DNA of 45,630 nucleotides, from the NCBI GenBank assembly GCA_903930535.1, contig CAIYYX010000103.1, forward strand, positions 1 through 45,630, read 5' to 3'. A model generated the notes under the pieces. That model worked only from the letters and a program-made list of their open reading frames with translations, was not told the DNA's origin and did not search any database. The stretch's first letter is position 1, and each line of letters starts with the position of its first letter. The translations under genes and the position numbers were made by a program. Positions 6,201 through 14,381 of this stretch are shown one piece after another. The stretch is from an uncultured Sterolibacterium sp. GTDB lineage: Bacteria; Pseudomonadota; Gammaproteobacteria; Burkholderiales; Rhodocyclaceae.

Positions 6201-7325
6201 ATGAAAAACTTTCAGTCCGGCCGTTTCGTCCAGCAGAGGCACTACAAAAGCTTCCAGCCCAAGCCCATCAACCGCGCATGGGCGGTGGACGATATGGCCT
6301 TGCTCCAGTTGCTCGGCCAGGCGGATCGCGAGCTGGGCAGGCTCGATATGTATTCCGAGTATATCCCGAACATCGATCTCTTTATCCGCATGCATGTGCT
6401 GAAGGAGGCGACACAGTCGAGCAAGATCGAGGGGGCGCAGACGAGTATGGAGGAGGCGCTGCTGGAGATGGAGGACGTGGCGCCGGATAAACGCAACGAT
6501 TGGGAGGAGGTGCAGAACTATGTGGCTGCGATGAACCAGGCGGTCGCCAAGTTGCAGAAGCTGCCATTTTCCGCGCGCCTGATCCGCGAGACGCACAGGA
6601 CGCTGATGCAGGGCATGCGCGGCAAGCAAAAGCAACCGGGGGAGTTCAGGCATAGCCAGAACTGGATCGGCGGGGCGAGTATCAACGATGCGATATTTGT
6701 GCCGCCTGTGCATACCAGCATCGGCGAGTTGATCGCCGACATGGAGTTGTTCGTGCATAACGATCAGCAGTTTTTTCCGGAATTGCTAAAGGCCGCGCTG
6801 GTGCATTACCAGTTCGAGGCCATTCACCCTTTTCTCGACGGCAATGGCCGGGTGGGGCGCTTGCTGATCACCTTGTATCTGGTGAGCCGGGGCCTCCTGA
6901 AGCAGCCGGTACTTTACCTGTCGGATTATTTCGAGCGCAACCGCCAGCTCTACTACGACAACTTGATGCGCGTGCGCGAGAAAAATGATCTGCTGCAATG
7001 GTTCAAGTTTTTTCTCGTGGGGGTGATTGAAACGGCGCGCAGCAGCACCGCGACCTTCGACCACGTCCTCAAGTTGCAGAAGCAGGTTGAGACGCAGTTG
7101 CAGACGCTGGGCAGCCGCACGGCGAATGCGCAGAAGGTGGTGTATTACCTGTACCAGCGCCCGGTGGTCAATGCCGCCAAGGTGGGCAAGGCAGCGGGCG
7201 TTTCTCCTGCTTCGGCCTACAAACTGATTGCCGATCTGGAGCGCTTCGGGATATTGAAGGAAATCACCGGTGGCAAGCGTAGCAAGTTGTATGTTTTCGA
7301 TGCCTACCTGAAGCTGTTCAAATAA
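6201..7325 (+). CDS. Fic-family AMP transferase with N-terminal inhibitory helix and C-terminal HTH
   Basis: A 374-residue Fic protein. Fic enzymes transfer AMP (sometimes other groups) from a nucleotide to hydroxyl side chains of target proteins. The core motif HPFLDGNGRVGRLL begins at catalytic H209. The self-inhibition motif SSKIEG at 73-78 (S/T-x-x-x-E-G, with E77 reaching the ATP site) makes it a class II Fic with an N-terminal inhibitory helix. Residues about 300-374 look like a winged helix (KVVYYLYQRPVVNAAKVGKA, then GVSPASAYKLIADLERFGI). The start at 6201 is preferred because AGGGGG precedes it; an upstream ATG at 6135 lies in the promoter. No separate antitoxin is needed for this class. 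Target unknown. Confidence 0.88.
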   Translation: MKNFQSGRFVQQRHYKSFQPKPINRAWAVDDMALLQLLGQADRELGRLDMYSEYIPNIDLFIRMHVLKEATQSSKIEGAQTSMEEALLEMEDVAPDKRNDWEEVQNYVAAMNQAVAKLQKLPFSARLIRETHRTLMQGMRGKQKQPGEFRHSQNWIGGASINDAIFVPPVHTSIGELIADMELFVHNDQQFFPELLKAALVHYQFEAIHPFLDGNGRVGRLLITLYLVSRGLLKQPVLYLSDYFERNRQLYYDNLMRVREKNDLLQWFKFFLVGVIETARSSTATFDHVLKLQKQVETQLQTLGSRTANAQKVVYYLYQRPVVNAAKVGKAAGVSPASAYKLIADLERFGILKEITGGKRSKLYVFDAYLKLFK

Positions 7326-7341
7326 CGTCGGGGCAGCCAAA

Positions 7342-7417
7342 CTACGCCTGCCAGACGCCGAAGCCCGCTTCACGCAGATCGATCGCCACCTCGACCTCCT
7401 TGTCGCGGGCTGCGTCC
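7342..7417 (-). repeat. Repeat copy B: C-terminal scrap of the GIY-YIG-like gene
   Basis: On the minus strand this codes for DAARDKEVEVAIDLREAGFG and VWQA, then TAG, nearly the same as residues 84-108 of the intact gene at 17489-17815. The match ends abruptly after that. With copy A at 6053 it brackets the Fic gene as direct repeats about 1.29 kb apart. Confidence 0.7.
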
Positions 7418-7483
7418 AAGGTGCCTTGCTCAATTGGATGTGAGCCGGCTCATCCCTCCTTCAGTCGCGGAGTCCGCACGGTA

Positions 7484-8896
7484 TCATTTGGCTGGCGTGC
7501 GCTCGCGGCCATGTCCGGATATTTCGGCGCCGGCATCGCGATCGAGCGCGAGGTTGTAAAACAGCGACACGGAAGAAAGCAGCGCCACGACCAGGAAGGC
7601 CGGCCAGAAATCTTCGGCAACGATGCTCGCGTGTCCCTGCAGGTCGCTCGCGATCTGCAGCGCATACGCACCCACCGCCACCCCCGTGCTCTGTGCGAGC
7701 CGCTGCGCCATGCTCTGCATGCTCGATGCCTGGCTCATGATCTCCTGGGTGACCTGGGCAAAGGAGATCGCCCCCAGTGCCGTGAACTGCAGCGAGCGCA
7801 GGCAGCCGCCCAGGAGCAGGACAGCGATCACGACTATGTGGGGCGTGCTCGCGGTAAACAATCCGCAAATGCCTGTGCCAACCGATGCAAGCAGGGCATT
7901 GACCATCAGGACCTGCCTGAATCCATAGCGCTTCAGGATCACGGTCGTGAGCGTCTTCATGAACATCGCCCCCGCCGCCGATGCGCAGCTGAGCAACCCA
8001 GAATGCAACGGATCGAGGCCGAAGCCCAGCTGAAACATGAGCGGCAGCAGAAAAGGTATCGCGCCCATGCCTATGCGAAACAGGCTGCCGCCGACGACTC
8101 CGGCGCGAATGGTGGTGAGCTCGAGCAGCCTCAGATCGATGAGCGGATGGGCGATGCGCCGCGCATGCCGGACATAGACTGCGATGGCGAGGCCGCCGGT
8201 GACGATGCAGGCAGCGGTCGCCGAACTGGGCAACAGGTGGCCGCCAAGCGCCGACAGGCCGAGCATGAGAACCGAGAGCCCGATTCCCAGGATGGCGAAT
8301 CCGAACAGGTCGAGAGGCGGCTGCTTTGTTTCGCGGATGTTCGGGATGAAGCGCAGGATGAGGATGAGTCCGAGAATGCTGATCGGGACATTGATCAGGA
8401 AGATGCCGCGCCAGTTGAAGTACTGCGTGATGAACCCGCCCAGAGGCGGTCCCATGATCGGACCGAGCAGGGCTGGAACGGTGAGGTAGTTCAACGCCTG
8501 CACCAGACCGCTTTTCGGCACTGTCTTCAAGAGCACCAGGCGGCCCACCGGCACCATCATCGCACCGCCGATTCCCTGCACGAAGCGTGCGAGCACGAAG
8601 GCGGTGAGTGTGCCAGACAGCGCGCACAGCAGCGATCCTCCCATGAACACCACCATTGCGGTGGCGAAGATGGTGCGGGCGCCGAAGCGGTCGGCGACCC
8701 AGCCGCTGATCGGGATGAATACCGCGAGGCTGACCAGATAGGCGGTGAATGCCAGTTTGAGCGCCAGCGGATTCTCGCCGATATCGCTCGCGATGGCCGG
8801 CAAAGCGGTCGCCAGCACGGTGGAATCCATGTTTTCCATGAACAGCGCGCAGGCGACGATCAGGGGAATCAGTATGTGGCGCTGCATGGTGCTCAT
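7484..8896 (-). CDS. MFS drug-efflux transporter, DHA2 (14-TM, EmrB/QacA) type
   Basis: The 470-residue inner-membrane protein shows the pattern of proton-driven multidrug exporters of the DHA2 family. Helix 1 holds the MDSTVLATALPAIASDIG motif (D1 signature, with the acidic residue), followed by motif A as GWVADRFGARTIF. Motif C appears as LLGPIMGPPLGGFIT in helix 5, then NWRGIFLINVPI. About 14 hydrophobic segments are present. Start ATG 8896 is chosen; an in-frame GTG at 8914 would add six residues, and neither has a strong ribosome-binding site. No adaptor (EmrA) gene or regulator is adjacent, so it probably stands alone. The substrate cannot be predicted. Confidence 0.88.
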   Translation of the reverse strand: MSTMQRHILIPLIVACALFMENMDSTVLATALPAIASDIGENPLALKLAFTAYLVSLAVFIPISGWVADRFGARTIFATAMVVFMGGSLLCALSGTLTAFVLARFVQGIGGAMMVPVGRLVLLKTVPKSGLVQALNYLTVPALLGPIMGPPLGGFITQYFNWRGIFLINVPISILGLILILRFIPNIRETKQPPLDLFGFAILGIGLSVLMLGLSALGGHLLPSSATAACIVTGGLAIAVYVRHARRIAHPLIDLRLLELTTIRAGVVGGSLFRIGMGAIPFLLPLMFQLGFGLDPLHSGLLSCASAAGAMFMKTLTTVILKRYGFRQVLMVNALLASVGTGICGLFTASTPHIVVIAVLLLGGCLRSLQFTALGAISFAQVTQEIMSQASSMQSMAQRLAQSTGVAVGAYALQIASDLQGHASIVAEDFWPAFLVVALLSSVSLFYNLALDRDAGAEISGHGRERTPAK

Positions 8897-9138
8897 GATT
8901 TCGGTACGGATCACATCTGGGTTGTTGCGCTCGGCAAGAGAGCGAGTGGTCGTCTATTATGAGGCTCGAAGCCTAGGAGTGCACTTCCGGGGGGGGAGGA
9001 GAGTCAGGGCGATGCGCTTCATTTCGTTCCATGTGGAGCAGGAAAAGGGCATCATGAAGGTCACCTGCAAGCAGTGACGCTTCAGCAGATTTCGGCTTGA
9101 GACCTGCAAGCCGATGGCCGGCGCAGCAATACGTGCTC

Positions 9139-9185
9139 GCACCTCACGGGCACAAGTACCCTGGGTTGCCTTCGGCAACTACGGG
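9139..9185 (+). repeat. 47-bp dispersed hairpin repeat, copy 1
   Basis: This stretch recurs in inverted orientation at 20661-20707 with one mismatch in 47. It contains a perfect hairpin GTTGCC-TTC-GGCAAC. It lies in the 291-base gap between the MFS and oxidoreductase genes, which otherwise shows no gene. Its end is 2 bases from the stop of the oxidoreductase gene, so it could act on the end of that transcript. Confidence 0.7.
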
Positions 9186-9187
9186 GA

Positions 9188-10528
9188 CTAGCTGGGAAAC
9201 AGGGTTTCCATTTCCTTGCGTAGCTGCCAGGCGCGGCTGCCGGTGTCCATGGCCACATCGTCCCAGCACAGGCTCTGGCCTTTCTGCACCGGGCGCAGCA
9301 CCTTGACGTTGTGTGCCAGTCCCAGCGGCAGGCCGCCCATTTTCATGGAGGTGGCAGCGGGCAGGAGTTTGCCCCACACCGTGAAGCCGCCTTCGCCGTC
9401 CAGCATTTCGCCGGGCGCAAGGTCGCGCTTGGCGGTGGCGACGACGTCGGCGTTCCAGCAGGTGGCCACGCCGGTGGGCTCATTGCGCACGGCGACGCTG
9501 GCTACCGACACGCCCACCTCCAGTCCGATCAGGTGCCAGCGCTTGTAGAGCGTGAAGTAGCGGCCCGTGGGATCGGTATGGGCGTTGTATTCCTCGAAGC
9601 AGTTCTTGATGTACTCGGTCTCGGCTTCCACCGTGACCCACACGCCCATGCGGATGTCGTAGGGGATCTTGCGGCCATCGGCTTCCAGCGAGGAGATTAC
9701 CTCCACCATGCCCTTCCGCTCCAGGACGCCGCCTTCGCTCCTGGGGCGGGTGACGAAGGGTATGTCCTCGACGCTGGCCGGCGGGTAGAGCAGGCCGTTG
9801 CTGGGCACGGTCAGGCCAGTGGCGTTGGCCACCGCCGTGCTCTCGATGGAGGGTTTGGAGCCGTCGAGAAAGCTGTTGAACATTTTCGGATTGAGGCCGC
9901 CGCGTGTGGCCTGCTCAGGGGTCAGGCCATAGTTGCCCCAGACCGTGTCGGGCGTCGATTCGCAAAAATGCGGCAGCCATTTGTGGCCGCGCCCGGCCGC
10001 CACCACGGGAAAACCGCAGGTGCGCGCCCAGTCCACCAGGTCGCAGATCAAGGCCGGCTGGTCGCCGAAGGCCAGCGAATACACGACGCCGGCACGGGTA
10101 GCAAGGCGTGCCAGGATCGGCCCGCAGAAGGCGTCTGCTTCCACCGTGACGTTGACCACGTGCTTGCCGTGAGAAAAGGCTTCGAGGATGTGATCGACCG
10201 CGGCGACCGGGTTGCCTGTGCATTCCACGATGATGTCGATCTGCGGCTGGGTGACCAGCGCCTTCCAATCCTCGGTGATCCAGGTGGTGCCCGTCCTGAT
10301 CGCTTCCTCGGCCGACCTGGCCTGGCTCTGTTCAGCTTTCCATCCGACGCGGGCAAGATTGGAGCGGGCGCCATCCGGCGAGAGGTCGGCGATGCCCACC
10401 AGATGCACACCGGGGGTACGGGGAATCTGGGCCAGATACATGGAGCCGAATTTGCCGGCCCCGATCAGGCCCACGCGTACCGGCCGCTTGTCGGCCGCGC
10501 GTTGCTGCAGTTTGGCGTAGAGGTTCAT
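9188..10528 (-). CDS. NAD(P)-dependent oxidoreductase with C-terminal SAF domain
   Basis: The 446-residue protein has an N-terminal Rossmann fold of the Gfo/Idh/MocA or homoserine-dehydrogenase type (VRVGLIGAGKFGSMYLAQIP at about 17-36, then VGIADLSPDGA). A conserved middle region follows (IIVECTGNPVAAVDHILEAF, GKHVVNVTVEADAFCGP). The C-terminus is a SAF-like domain (RDLAPGEMLDGEGGFTVWGK, then LPLGLAHNVKVLRPVQKGQ). This architecture is widespread in proteobacteria as a conserved oxidoreductase of uncertain substrate. The frame stays open well upstream, but the ATG at 10528 marks the start of the Rossmann fold and avoids overlap with the HigA gene. No partner gene is adjacent. Confidence 0.8.
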   Translation of the reverse strand: MNLYAKLQQRAADKRPVRVGLIGAGKFGSMYLAQIPRTPGVHLVGIADLSPDGARSNLARVGWKAEQSQARSAEEAIRTGTTWITEDWKALVTQPQIDIIVECTGNPVAAVDHILEAFSHGKHVVNVTVEADAFCGPILARLATRAGVVYSLAFGDQPALICDLVDWARTCGFPVVAAGRGHKWLPHFCESTPDTVWGNYGLTPEQATRGGLNPKMFNSFLDGSKPSIESTAVANATGLTVPSNGLLYPPASVEDIPFVTRPRSEGGVLERKGMVEVISSLEADGRKIPYDIRMGVWVTVEAETEYIKNCFEEYNAHTDPTGRYFTLYKRWHLIGLEVGVSVASVAVRNEPTGVATCWNADVVATAKRDLAPGEMLDGEGGFTVWGKLLPAATSMKMGGLPLGLAHNVKVLRPVQKGQSLCWDDVAMDTGSRAWQLRKEMETLFPS

Positions 10529-10662
10529 GGTGGCAAGAATACAGGCTTCGAGTCGGCCGGGGGCTAAACGATTTGGGTGGCTTTCAGGTGAAACCCGGGA
10601 CATCGAGGCTTCCAAGATTACACAACAAGTTGTTGGCCCTGCCGAATCACCAGGCTCGAGCG

Positions 10663-10953
10663 CTAGGCGGCCAACTTCAATGCCTTTATCCTGGGTCTCT
10701 CGAGGCGACTCGCTTGCCACAAGTCCCACGCTGTTTGCATGGTCAGCCATGATTCCGGCGACGTCTTTAACCATGCGGCAAGGCGCAATGCCATATCCGC
10801 GGTGATCGCGGCCCGGCCATTGACGATGCTTGATATATGCTTGCGGCTGCAACCGAGCGCCAGCGCTGCGGCCGTGATTGTGACTTCTGCAGGCTGCAAC
10901 CACAGTTCCTGCAAGACTTCGCCGGGATGCGGCGGATTGTGCATCTTGCCCAT
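10663..10953 (-). CDS. higA: HigA-type antitoxin, orphan
   Basis: A 96-residue HTH antitoxin with the classical HigA opening HPGEVLQELWLQPAEVTITA, then the HTH AAALALGCSRKHISSIVNGR, and the downstream AITADMALRLAAWLKTSPES and WLTMQTAWDLWQA. In a normal higBA locus the HigB toxin lies just upstream on the same strand. Here the 130 bases upstream (10954-11083) contain no toxin, only a palindrome. The protein may therefore be an orphan antitoxin or a regulator acting on another toxin. The sequence looks intact. Confidence 0.8.
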   Translation of the reverse strand: MGKMHNPPHPGEVLQELWLQPAEVTITAAALALGCSRKHISSIVNGRAAITADMALRLAAWLKTSPESWLTMQTAWDLWQASRLERPRIKALKLAA

Positions 10954-11004
10954 TTACAGCTCCAAGCCTTTGTGCGCAAATGAACAAATCATGTTTCTGT
11001 GTAA

Positions 11005-11018
11005 CGTAAGTGGTTACG
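11005..11018. promoter_or_regulatory. Palindrome upstream of HigA, possible operator
   Basis: CGTAA-GTGG-TTACG is a perfect inverted repeat, nested in GTAAC-GTAAGTG-GTTAC. It lies 52 bases upstream of the HigA start, where a HigA operator would be expected. Confidence 0.35.
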
Positions 11019-11083
11019 CTTGGCAAGTAATGGGTTTGCCATAAACCTGCAAACTGAATACCGATCTGCGAATCGTACCGGGT

Positions 11084-11758
11084 TTACTGTGCTTCGGTCA
11101 GGGGTTCGATCAGTTCGGGGCCGTCATTGGCAGGCAGGTTCACATTCCTGCTCACCGGGTAGGCCTCCATCAACCTTTCCGGATAAGGCCCCACCATCGA
11201 CTGCAGTCTTTCCACGTCGGACAACTTTGGATCCAGCCATTGCGCATAGTCCTGCGGATGAACGATGGCCGGCATGCGGGTATGGATCTCGGCCATGAGG
11301 GGATTGGGCACCGTCGTCAGGATCGCGAAAGTCAGGATCTCGCTCTCCGGTCCCGCCCAGTGTTCCAGCAGCCCGGCCATGCCGAAGGGGGACTCGTCGC
11401 GCATGCGTATGAGGTAGGGCTGCTTCTTGCCGGCAATCAGTTTCCACTCATAGAAGCAATCCGCAGGGACTATGACGCGGCTCTTGCGGAAGGCATGGCG
11501 GAACATGGGTTTGATCGCCGCGGTCTCCCCCTTGGCGTTGATGGGTTGGCTCAGCTCTGCTGGATCCTTGACCCAGGAGGGAATCAGGCCCCATTTCGCG
11601 AGCACGAAGTCGCGCTGTCCTGCGGTGGATTGACGAACGATGGGAACCGTCTGGGAGGGCGCGATGTTGAAGCGCGGCGCCAGGTACAACTCGCTGCCGG
11701 AGGCGAAATGCTGCCGCAGTTGCGCAGGGGGTCCGTAGAGGGCGTAGCGGCCACACAT
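11084..11758 (-). CDS. yedK: SRAP (YedK/HMCES-type) abasic-site DNA-protein crosslink protein
   Basis: A 224-residue member of the SOS-response-associated peptidase family, which shields abasic sites in single-stranded DNA through a covalent link to Cys2. The required MCGRYAL start is present, so C2 becomes N-terminal after Met removal. Other hallmarks are PRFNIAPSQTVPIVR (the N-x-A-P motif), the CFYEWK segment with its conserved glutamate, and the histidine in RMPAIVHPQDYAQWL. Length is normal for the family. It is followed on the same strand by the FKBP gene 49 bases upstream, but there is no sign of co-function. Confidence 0.92.
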   Translation of the reverse strand: MCGRYALYGPPAQLRQHFASGSELYLAPRFNIAPSQTVPIVRQSTAGQRDFVLAKWGLIPSWVKDPAELSQPINAKGETAAIKPMFRHAFRKSRVIVPADCFYEWKLIAGKKQPYLIRMRDESPFGMAGLLEHWAGPESEILTFAILTTVPNPLMAEIHTRMPAIVHPQDYAQWLDPKLSDVERLQSMVGPYPERLMEAYPVSRNVNLPANDGPELIEPLTEAQ

Positions 11759-11807
11759 GGACTCGTTATCCCGGCAATGCGGCTGCGGGGTTTGGATTGC
11801 GGGCCGA

Positions 11808-12212
11808 CTACTTGCCTATCTTGAGAAGCTCCACCTCGAAGGTCAGCGTCGAGTCCGGCGGGATCACGCCGGGAATGCCGCGGCTGCCGTAAGCCAGGCC
11901 AGACGGGCAGACCAGCTTCACCTTGCCGCCAAGCTTCATCGTCTGGACGCCTTCGGTCCAGCAGGGAATGACGCCGTTCAAGGGGAAGGATGTGGGTTGA
12001 CCGCGTTTATAGGAGCTGTCGAATTCCTTGCCGTCGTTGAGAACGCCGCGGTAATGAACGGTCACGGTGTCGGCGCTTTTTGGACTGGCGCCGCTGCCTT
12101 CCTTGATCGTCGTGATGACTATGCCCGAGGCCGTTTTCATTTCCTTGGGGTCGGCCGCCTGGACTTGCAAGGTGAGCGTGAGCAGCATGGCTGCGGCGAT
12201 ATGTTTCTGCAT
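11808..12212 (-). CDS. Exported FKBP-type peptidyl-prolyl isomerase
   Basis: A 134-residue protein with a signal peptide (about residues 1-20, AMLLTLTLQVQA, cleavage near A-A-D) followed by one FKBP domain. The domain shows VTVHYRGVLNDGKEFDSSYK, the GVIPCWTEGVQTMKLGGK core and GIPGVIPPDSTLTFEVELL. The tryptophan, the Y-x-G and the IPP residues of the active site are in place, so proline isomerase activity in the periplasm is expected. No N-terminal dimerisation domain as in FkpA/Mip is present. It probably helps fold envelope proteins. Confidence 0.9.
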   Translation of the reverse strand: MQKHIAAAMLLTLTLQVQAADPKEMKTASGIVITTIKEGSGASPKSADTVTVHYRGVLNDGKEFDSSYKRGQPTSFPLNGVIPCWTEGVQTMKLGGKVKLVCPSGLAYGSRGIPGVIPPDSTLTFEVELLKIGK

Positions 12213-12375
12213 GGAGGTGGCCTTTTTTAGTGGAGATTGAATTCTGAAACTGCTGAAATGTACCAGAAACAGCTAGGGAAACGCTATGCGACGCTGGACG
12301 TCATCGCGGATGCGGCCGCCCGATTTGATCTTCGGCGTCAGGCAAGGCATAGCCATCCGCAACCGTCGTGTTAAA

Positions 12376-12393
12376 TCTGGTCAGTCTGGCCAG
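12376..12393 (+). promoter_or_regulatory. Tandem operator-like repeat before the Phd gene
   Basis: TCTGGTCAG and TCTGGCCAG are adjacent 9-base direct repeats, and each contains a near-perfect 8-base palindrome (CTGGTCAG, CTGGCCAG). They sit 17 bases before the ATG, with GGAGGG between. Such repeats are typical of Phd/VapB autoregulatory sites. Confidence 0.45.
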
Positions 12394-12410
12394 AATAAAC
12401 GGAGGGCGTC

Positions 12411-12767
12411 ATGAACAGCGAATGGCAACTGCAAGAAGCAAAGGGCAACTTTAGCCAGCTCATCAAGCGGGCTGCGAACGGAGATGCTCAGGGGGTCACA
12501 GTACGCGGCAAGCCGACAGCAGTGGTGGTTTCAGCGGAAGAATACGCCTGGCTTACCCGCCGCCGGGGCAAGCTCTCTGCCGCGTTGCTGCGCACCGATC
12601 TTGCAGTCGGAGACCAGGACTTTCCCCGCAAGTCTTTAACCCTTGGGCGCTGTAAGTTTTCCTTAGCAAAGTTGTCATCGGGCACGGGTATCTGGATAGG
12701 CAGGCAATTTTATTTCACAGTTCACCTGGCAAGGCCTCGAGTCAGTATCATTGCCCCCCTTTCCTGA
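12411..12767 (+). CDS. Phd/YefM-family antitoxin with an aberrant C-terminus
   Basis: The first 60 or so residues are a good Phd/YefM domain: WQLQEAKGNFSQLIKRAANG, then VTVRGKPTAVVVSAEEYAWL. After about residue 78 the usual short acidic toxin-binding tail is replaced by about 40 residues of unrelated, partly hydrophobic sequence running to a stop at 12765-12767. The end overlaps the presumed promoter region of rdgC. No toxin gene follows. This looks like a frameshifted or rearranged antitoxin whose toxin was lost. The strong ribosome-binding site (GGAGGG) and operator are still present, so the DNA-binding half may still be made. Confidence 0.65.
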   Translation: MNSEWQLQEAKGNFSQLIKRAANGDAQGVTVRGKPTAVVVSAEEYAWLTRRRGKLSAALLRTDLAVGDQDFPRKSLTLGRCKFSLAKLSSGTGIWIGRQFYFTVHLARPRVSIIAPLS

Positions 12768-12783
12768 ACAGAAAATATCCTCC

Positions 12784-13683
12784 ATGTGGTTCCGTAATCT
12801 TCGTATTTACAGACTTTCCTCCGGTTTGAAAATGAGCCAGAGCCAGTTCAACGACATACTGGCCAAACATCCACTGACTCGTTGCGGCAGCCTCGACATG
12901 AACAGCCGGGGCTGGGTATTTCCGAAGGAGGCCGGTTTCGTCCACGCCATCAACGGGCAGTGGCTCGTGGCGCTCGGCGTCGAGCAGAAGTTGCTGCCCG
13001 CCACCGTCATCCGCCAGGTCACGCAAGAGCGTGTCGTGCAGATTGAGGCAGAGCAGAACCGCAAGGTCGGGCGCAAGGAGGTGCGCGACTTGCGCGACCA
13101 GGTCGCGCAGGAATTGCTGCCGAAGGCATTTACCCGCCGCCGCACCACCTGGGCCTGGATTGACCCAGTGCATGGCTGGCTGGCGATCGATGCGGGTTCG
13201 GATGCCAAGGCCGATGAGTTCCTCGATGTCCTTGGCAAGTCGGTTGGGGACATTCAGCTGCGACAGTTGCAGAGCGAGGTTTCACCCTCAGCGGTCATGA
13301 CCGGCTGGCTGGCTGAAGGAGAAGCGCCAGCCCGCTTCAGCATTGACGACGACCTGGAGCTGCGCTCGGCAGCATCAGGCCAGTCGGCCATTCGCTATGT
13401 GCGTCATGGCCTCGAAGGCAAGGAGATCGGGCAGCACATTGCCGACGGGAAAATTGTCACGAAGCTCGGGGTGACCTGGAACGATCGGGTTTCATTCGTC
13501 CTGACGGACAAGCTTCAGGTCAAGCGTCTGGCTTTCCTGGACATCTTGAAGGATGAGGCGGAACAGTCGGCGGCAGAAGCGGACGAGCAGTTCGATATCG
13601 ACTTCGCCTTGATGGCGGGCGAACTCAATCTGATGCTGGATGACCTTCTGCTCGCTCTGGGCGGAGAATTGAAACAAGTTTAG
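12784..13683 (+). CDS. rdgC: Recombination-associated protein RdgC
   Basis: The 299-residue product matches RdgC, a ring-forming DNA-binding protein that restrains RecA loading and is needed when replication restart is impaired. Landmarks are the start MWFRNLRIYRL, then GWVFP (residues 40-44), the WLVALGVEQKLLPATVIRQV segment, FTRRRTTWAWID and a C-terminal helical part ending in LLALGGELKQV. ATG 12784 is preferred over an in-frame start at 12751 because the family begins MWFRNL. Length is normal for the family. It is followed 20 bases later by the esterase gene. Confidence 0.94.
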   Translation: MWFRNLRIYRLSSGLKMSQSQFNDILAKHPLTRCGSLDMNSRGWVFPKEAGFVHAINGQWLVALGVEQKLLPATVIRQVTQERVVQIEAEQNRKVGRKEVRDLRDQVAQELLPKAFTRRRTTWAWIDPVHGWLAIDAGSDAKADEFLDVLGKSVGDIQLRQLQSEVSPSAVMTGWLAEGEAPARFSIDDDLELRSAASGQSAIRYVRHGLEGKEIGQHIADGKIVTKLGVTWNDRVSFVLTDKLQVKRLAFLDILKDEAEQSAAEADEQFDIDFALMAGELNLMLDDLLLALGGELKQV

Positions 13684-13703
13684 CCACTCCGAGAGAACTT
13701 ATT

Positions 13704-14381
13704 TTGGAATACCTGCCTGCAATCGAAGTATCAACCGCGGCCACGCCGGAGTTCGCTGTCATCTGGATGCATGGCCTCGGCGCCGATGGCTCGGACTTCG
13801 AAGCCATCGTTCCGGAACTGGGGCTCTTCGGCTGCCCGGGTGTGCGCTTCATTTTCCCCCATGCCCCCCAGATACCGGTCACCTGCAATGGCGGCTATGT
13901 CATGCCTGCCTGGTACGACATCATTAGTCTTGACAGCACGTCCCGCAGTGTCGATGAGGCCGGAATCATTCAATCCCGAGCCGCTATCCGCAATCTCGTT
14001 GCCCGCGAGAACCAGCGGGGAATCCCGAGCAGGAGAATCTTCCTGGCAGGATTTTCCCAAGGTGGCGCCATTGCCTACGCTGCCGCCCTGACCCACCCGG
14101 AGAGGCTGGCGGGGATTATTGCCTTATCGACCTACATCCCTTCGGAACGGCTGCTGCTTGATGAGCTGAGCGAAGTAAACAGGGCCATCCCGATTTTCGC
14201 GGCCCACGGCAGCGAGGATGATGTGGTCTCTCTCGAACTGGGAATTCGCGCCAGGGATTTTCTCATCGGGCAAGGCTACCGGCTCGACTGGCATACCTAT
14301 GCGATGCCCCACTCCGTCTGTACCGAAGAGGTCGCGGCCATCGGCAACTGGCTGCAAAATGAGCTGAATTCTGCCACGTGA
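13704..14381 (+). CDS. Carboxylesterase/phospholipase-type alpha/beta hydrolase
   Basis: A 225-residue single-domain hydrolase of the bacterial carboxylesterase/phospholipase family (YpfH/EstB-like). The oxyanion-hole motif is WMHGLGADGSDF at about 21-32. The nucleophile elbow is GFSQGG with S118. The acid is in GSEDDVVSLE at about 169-178 and the histidine in AMPHSVC near residue 203. The start is TTG at 13704, with GAGAGA upstream. The stop overlaps the GTG start of the exonuclease (GTGA), so the two form an operon. Substrates are probably small esters or lysophospholipids. Confidence 0.88.
   Translation: MEYLPAIEVSTAATPEFAVIWMHGLGADGSDFEAIVPELGLFGCPGVRFIFPHAPQIPVTCNGGYVMPAWYDIISLDSTSRSVDEAGIIQSRAAIRNLVARENQRGIPSRRIFLAGFSQGGAIAYAAALTHPERLAGIIALSTYIPSERLLLDELSEVNRAIPIFAAHGSEDDVVSLELGIRARDFLIGQGYRLDWHTYAMPHSVCTEEVAAIGNWLQNELNSAT

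Noticed and set aside
7400-8962. 520-codon open frame on the plus strand
   Set aside because: It is antisense to the MFS transporter. Its product is rich in H, Q, R and D with no domain, as expected for the shadow of a high-GC gene.
10529-11026. Upstream extension of the SAF-domain oxidoreductase by about 166 codons
   Set aside because: It runs antiparallel in frame register through the intact HigA gene on the same strand, has no family similarity, and the Rossmann fold begins at ATG 10528.
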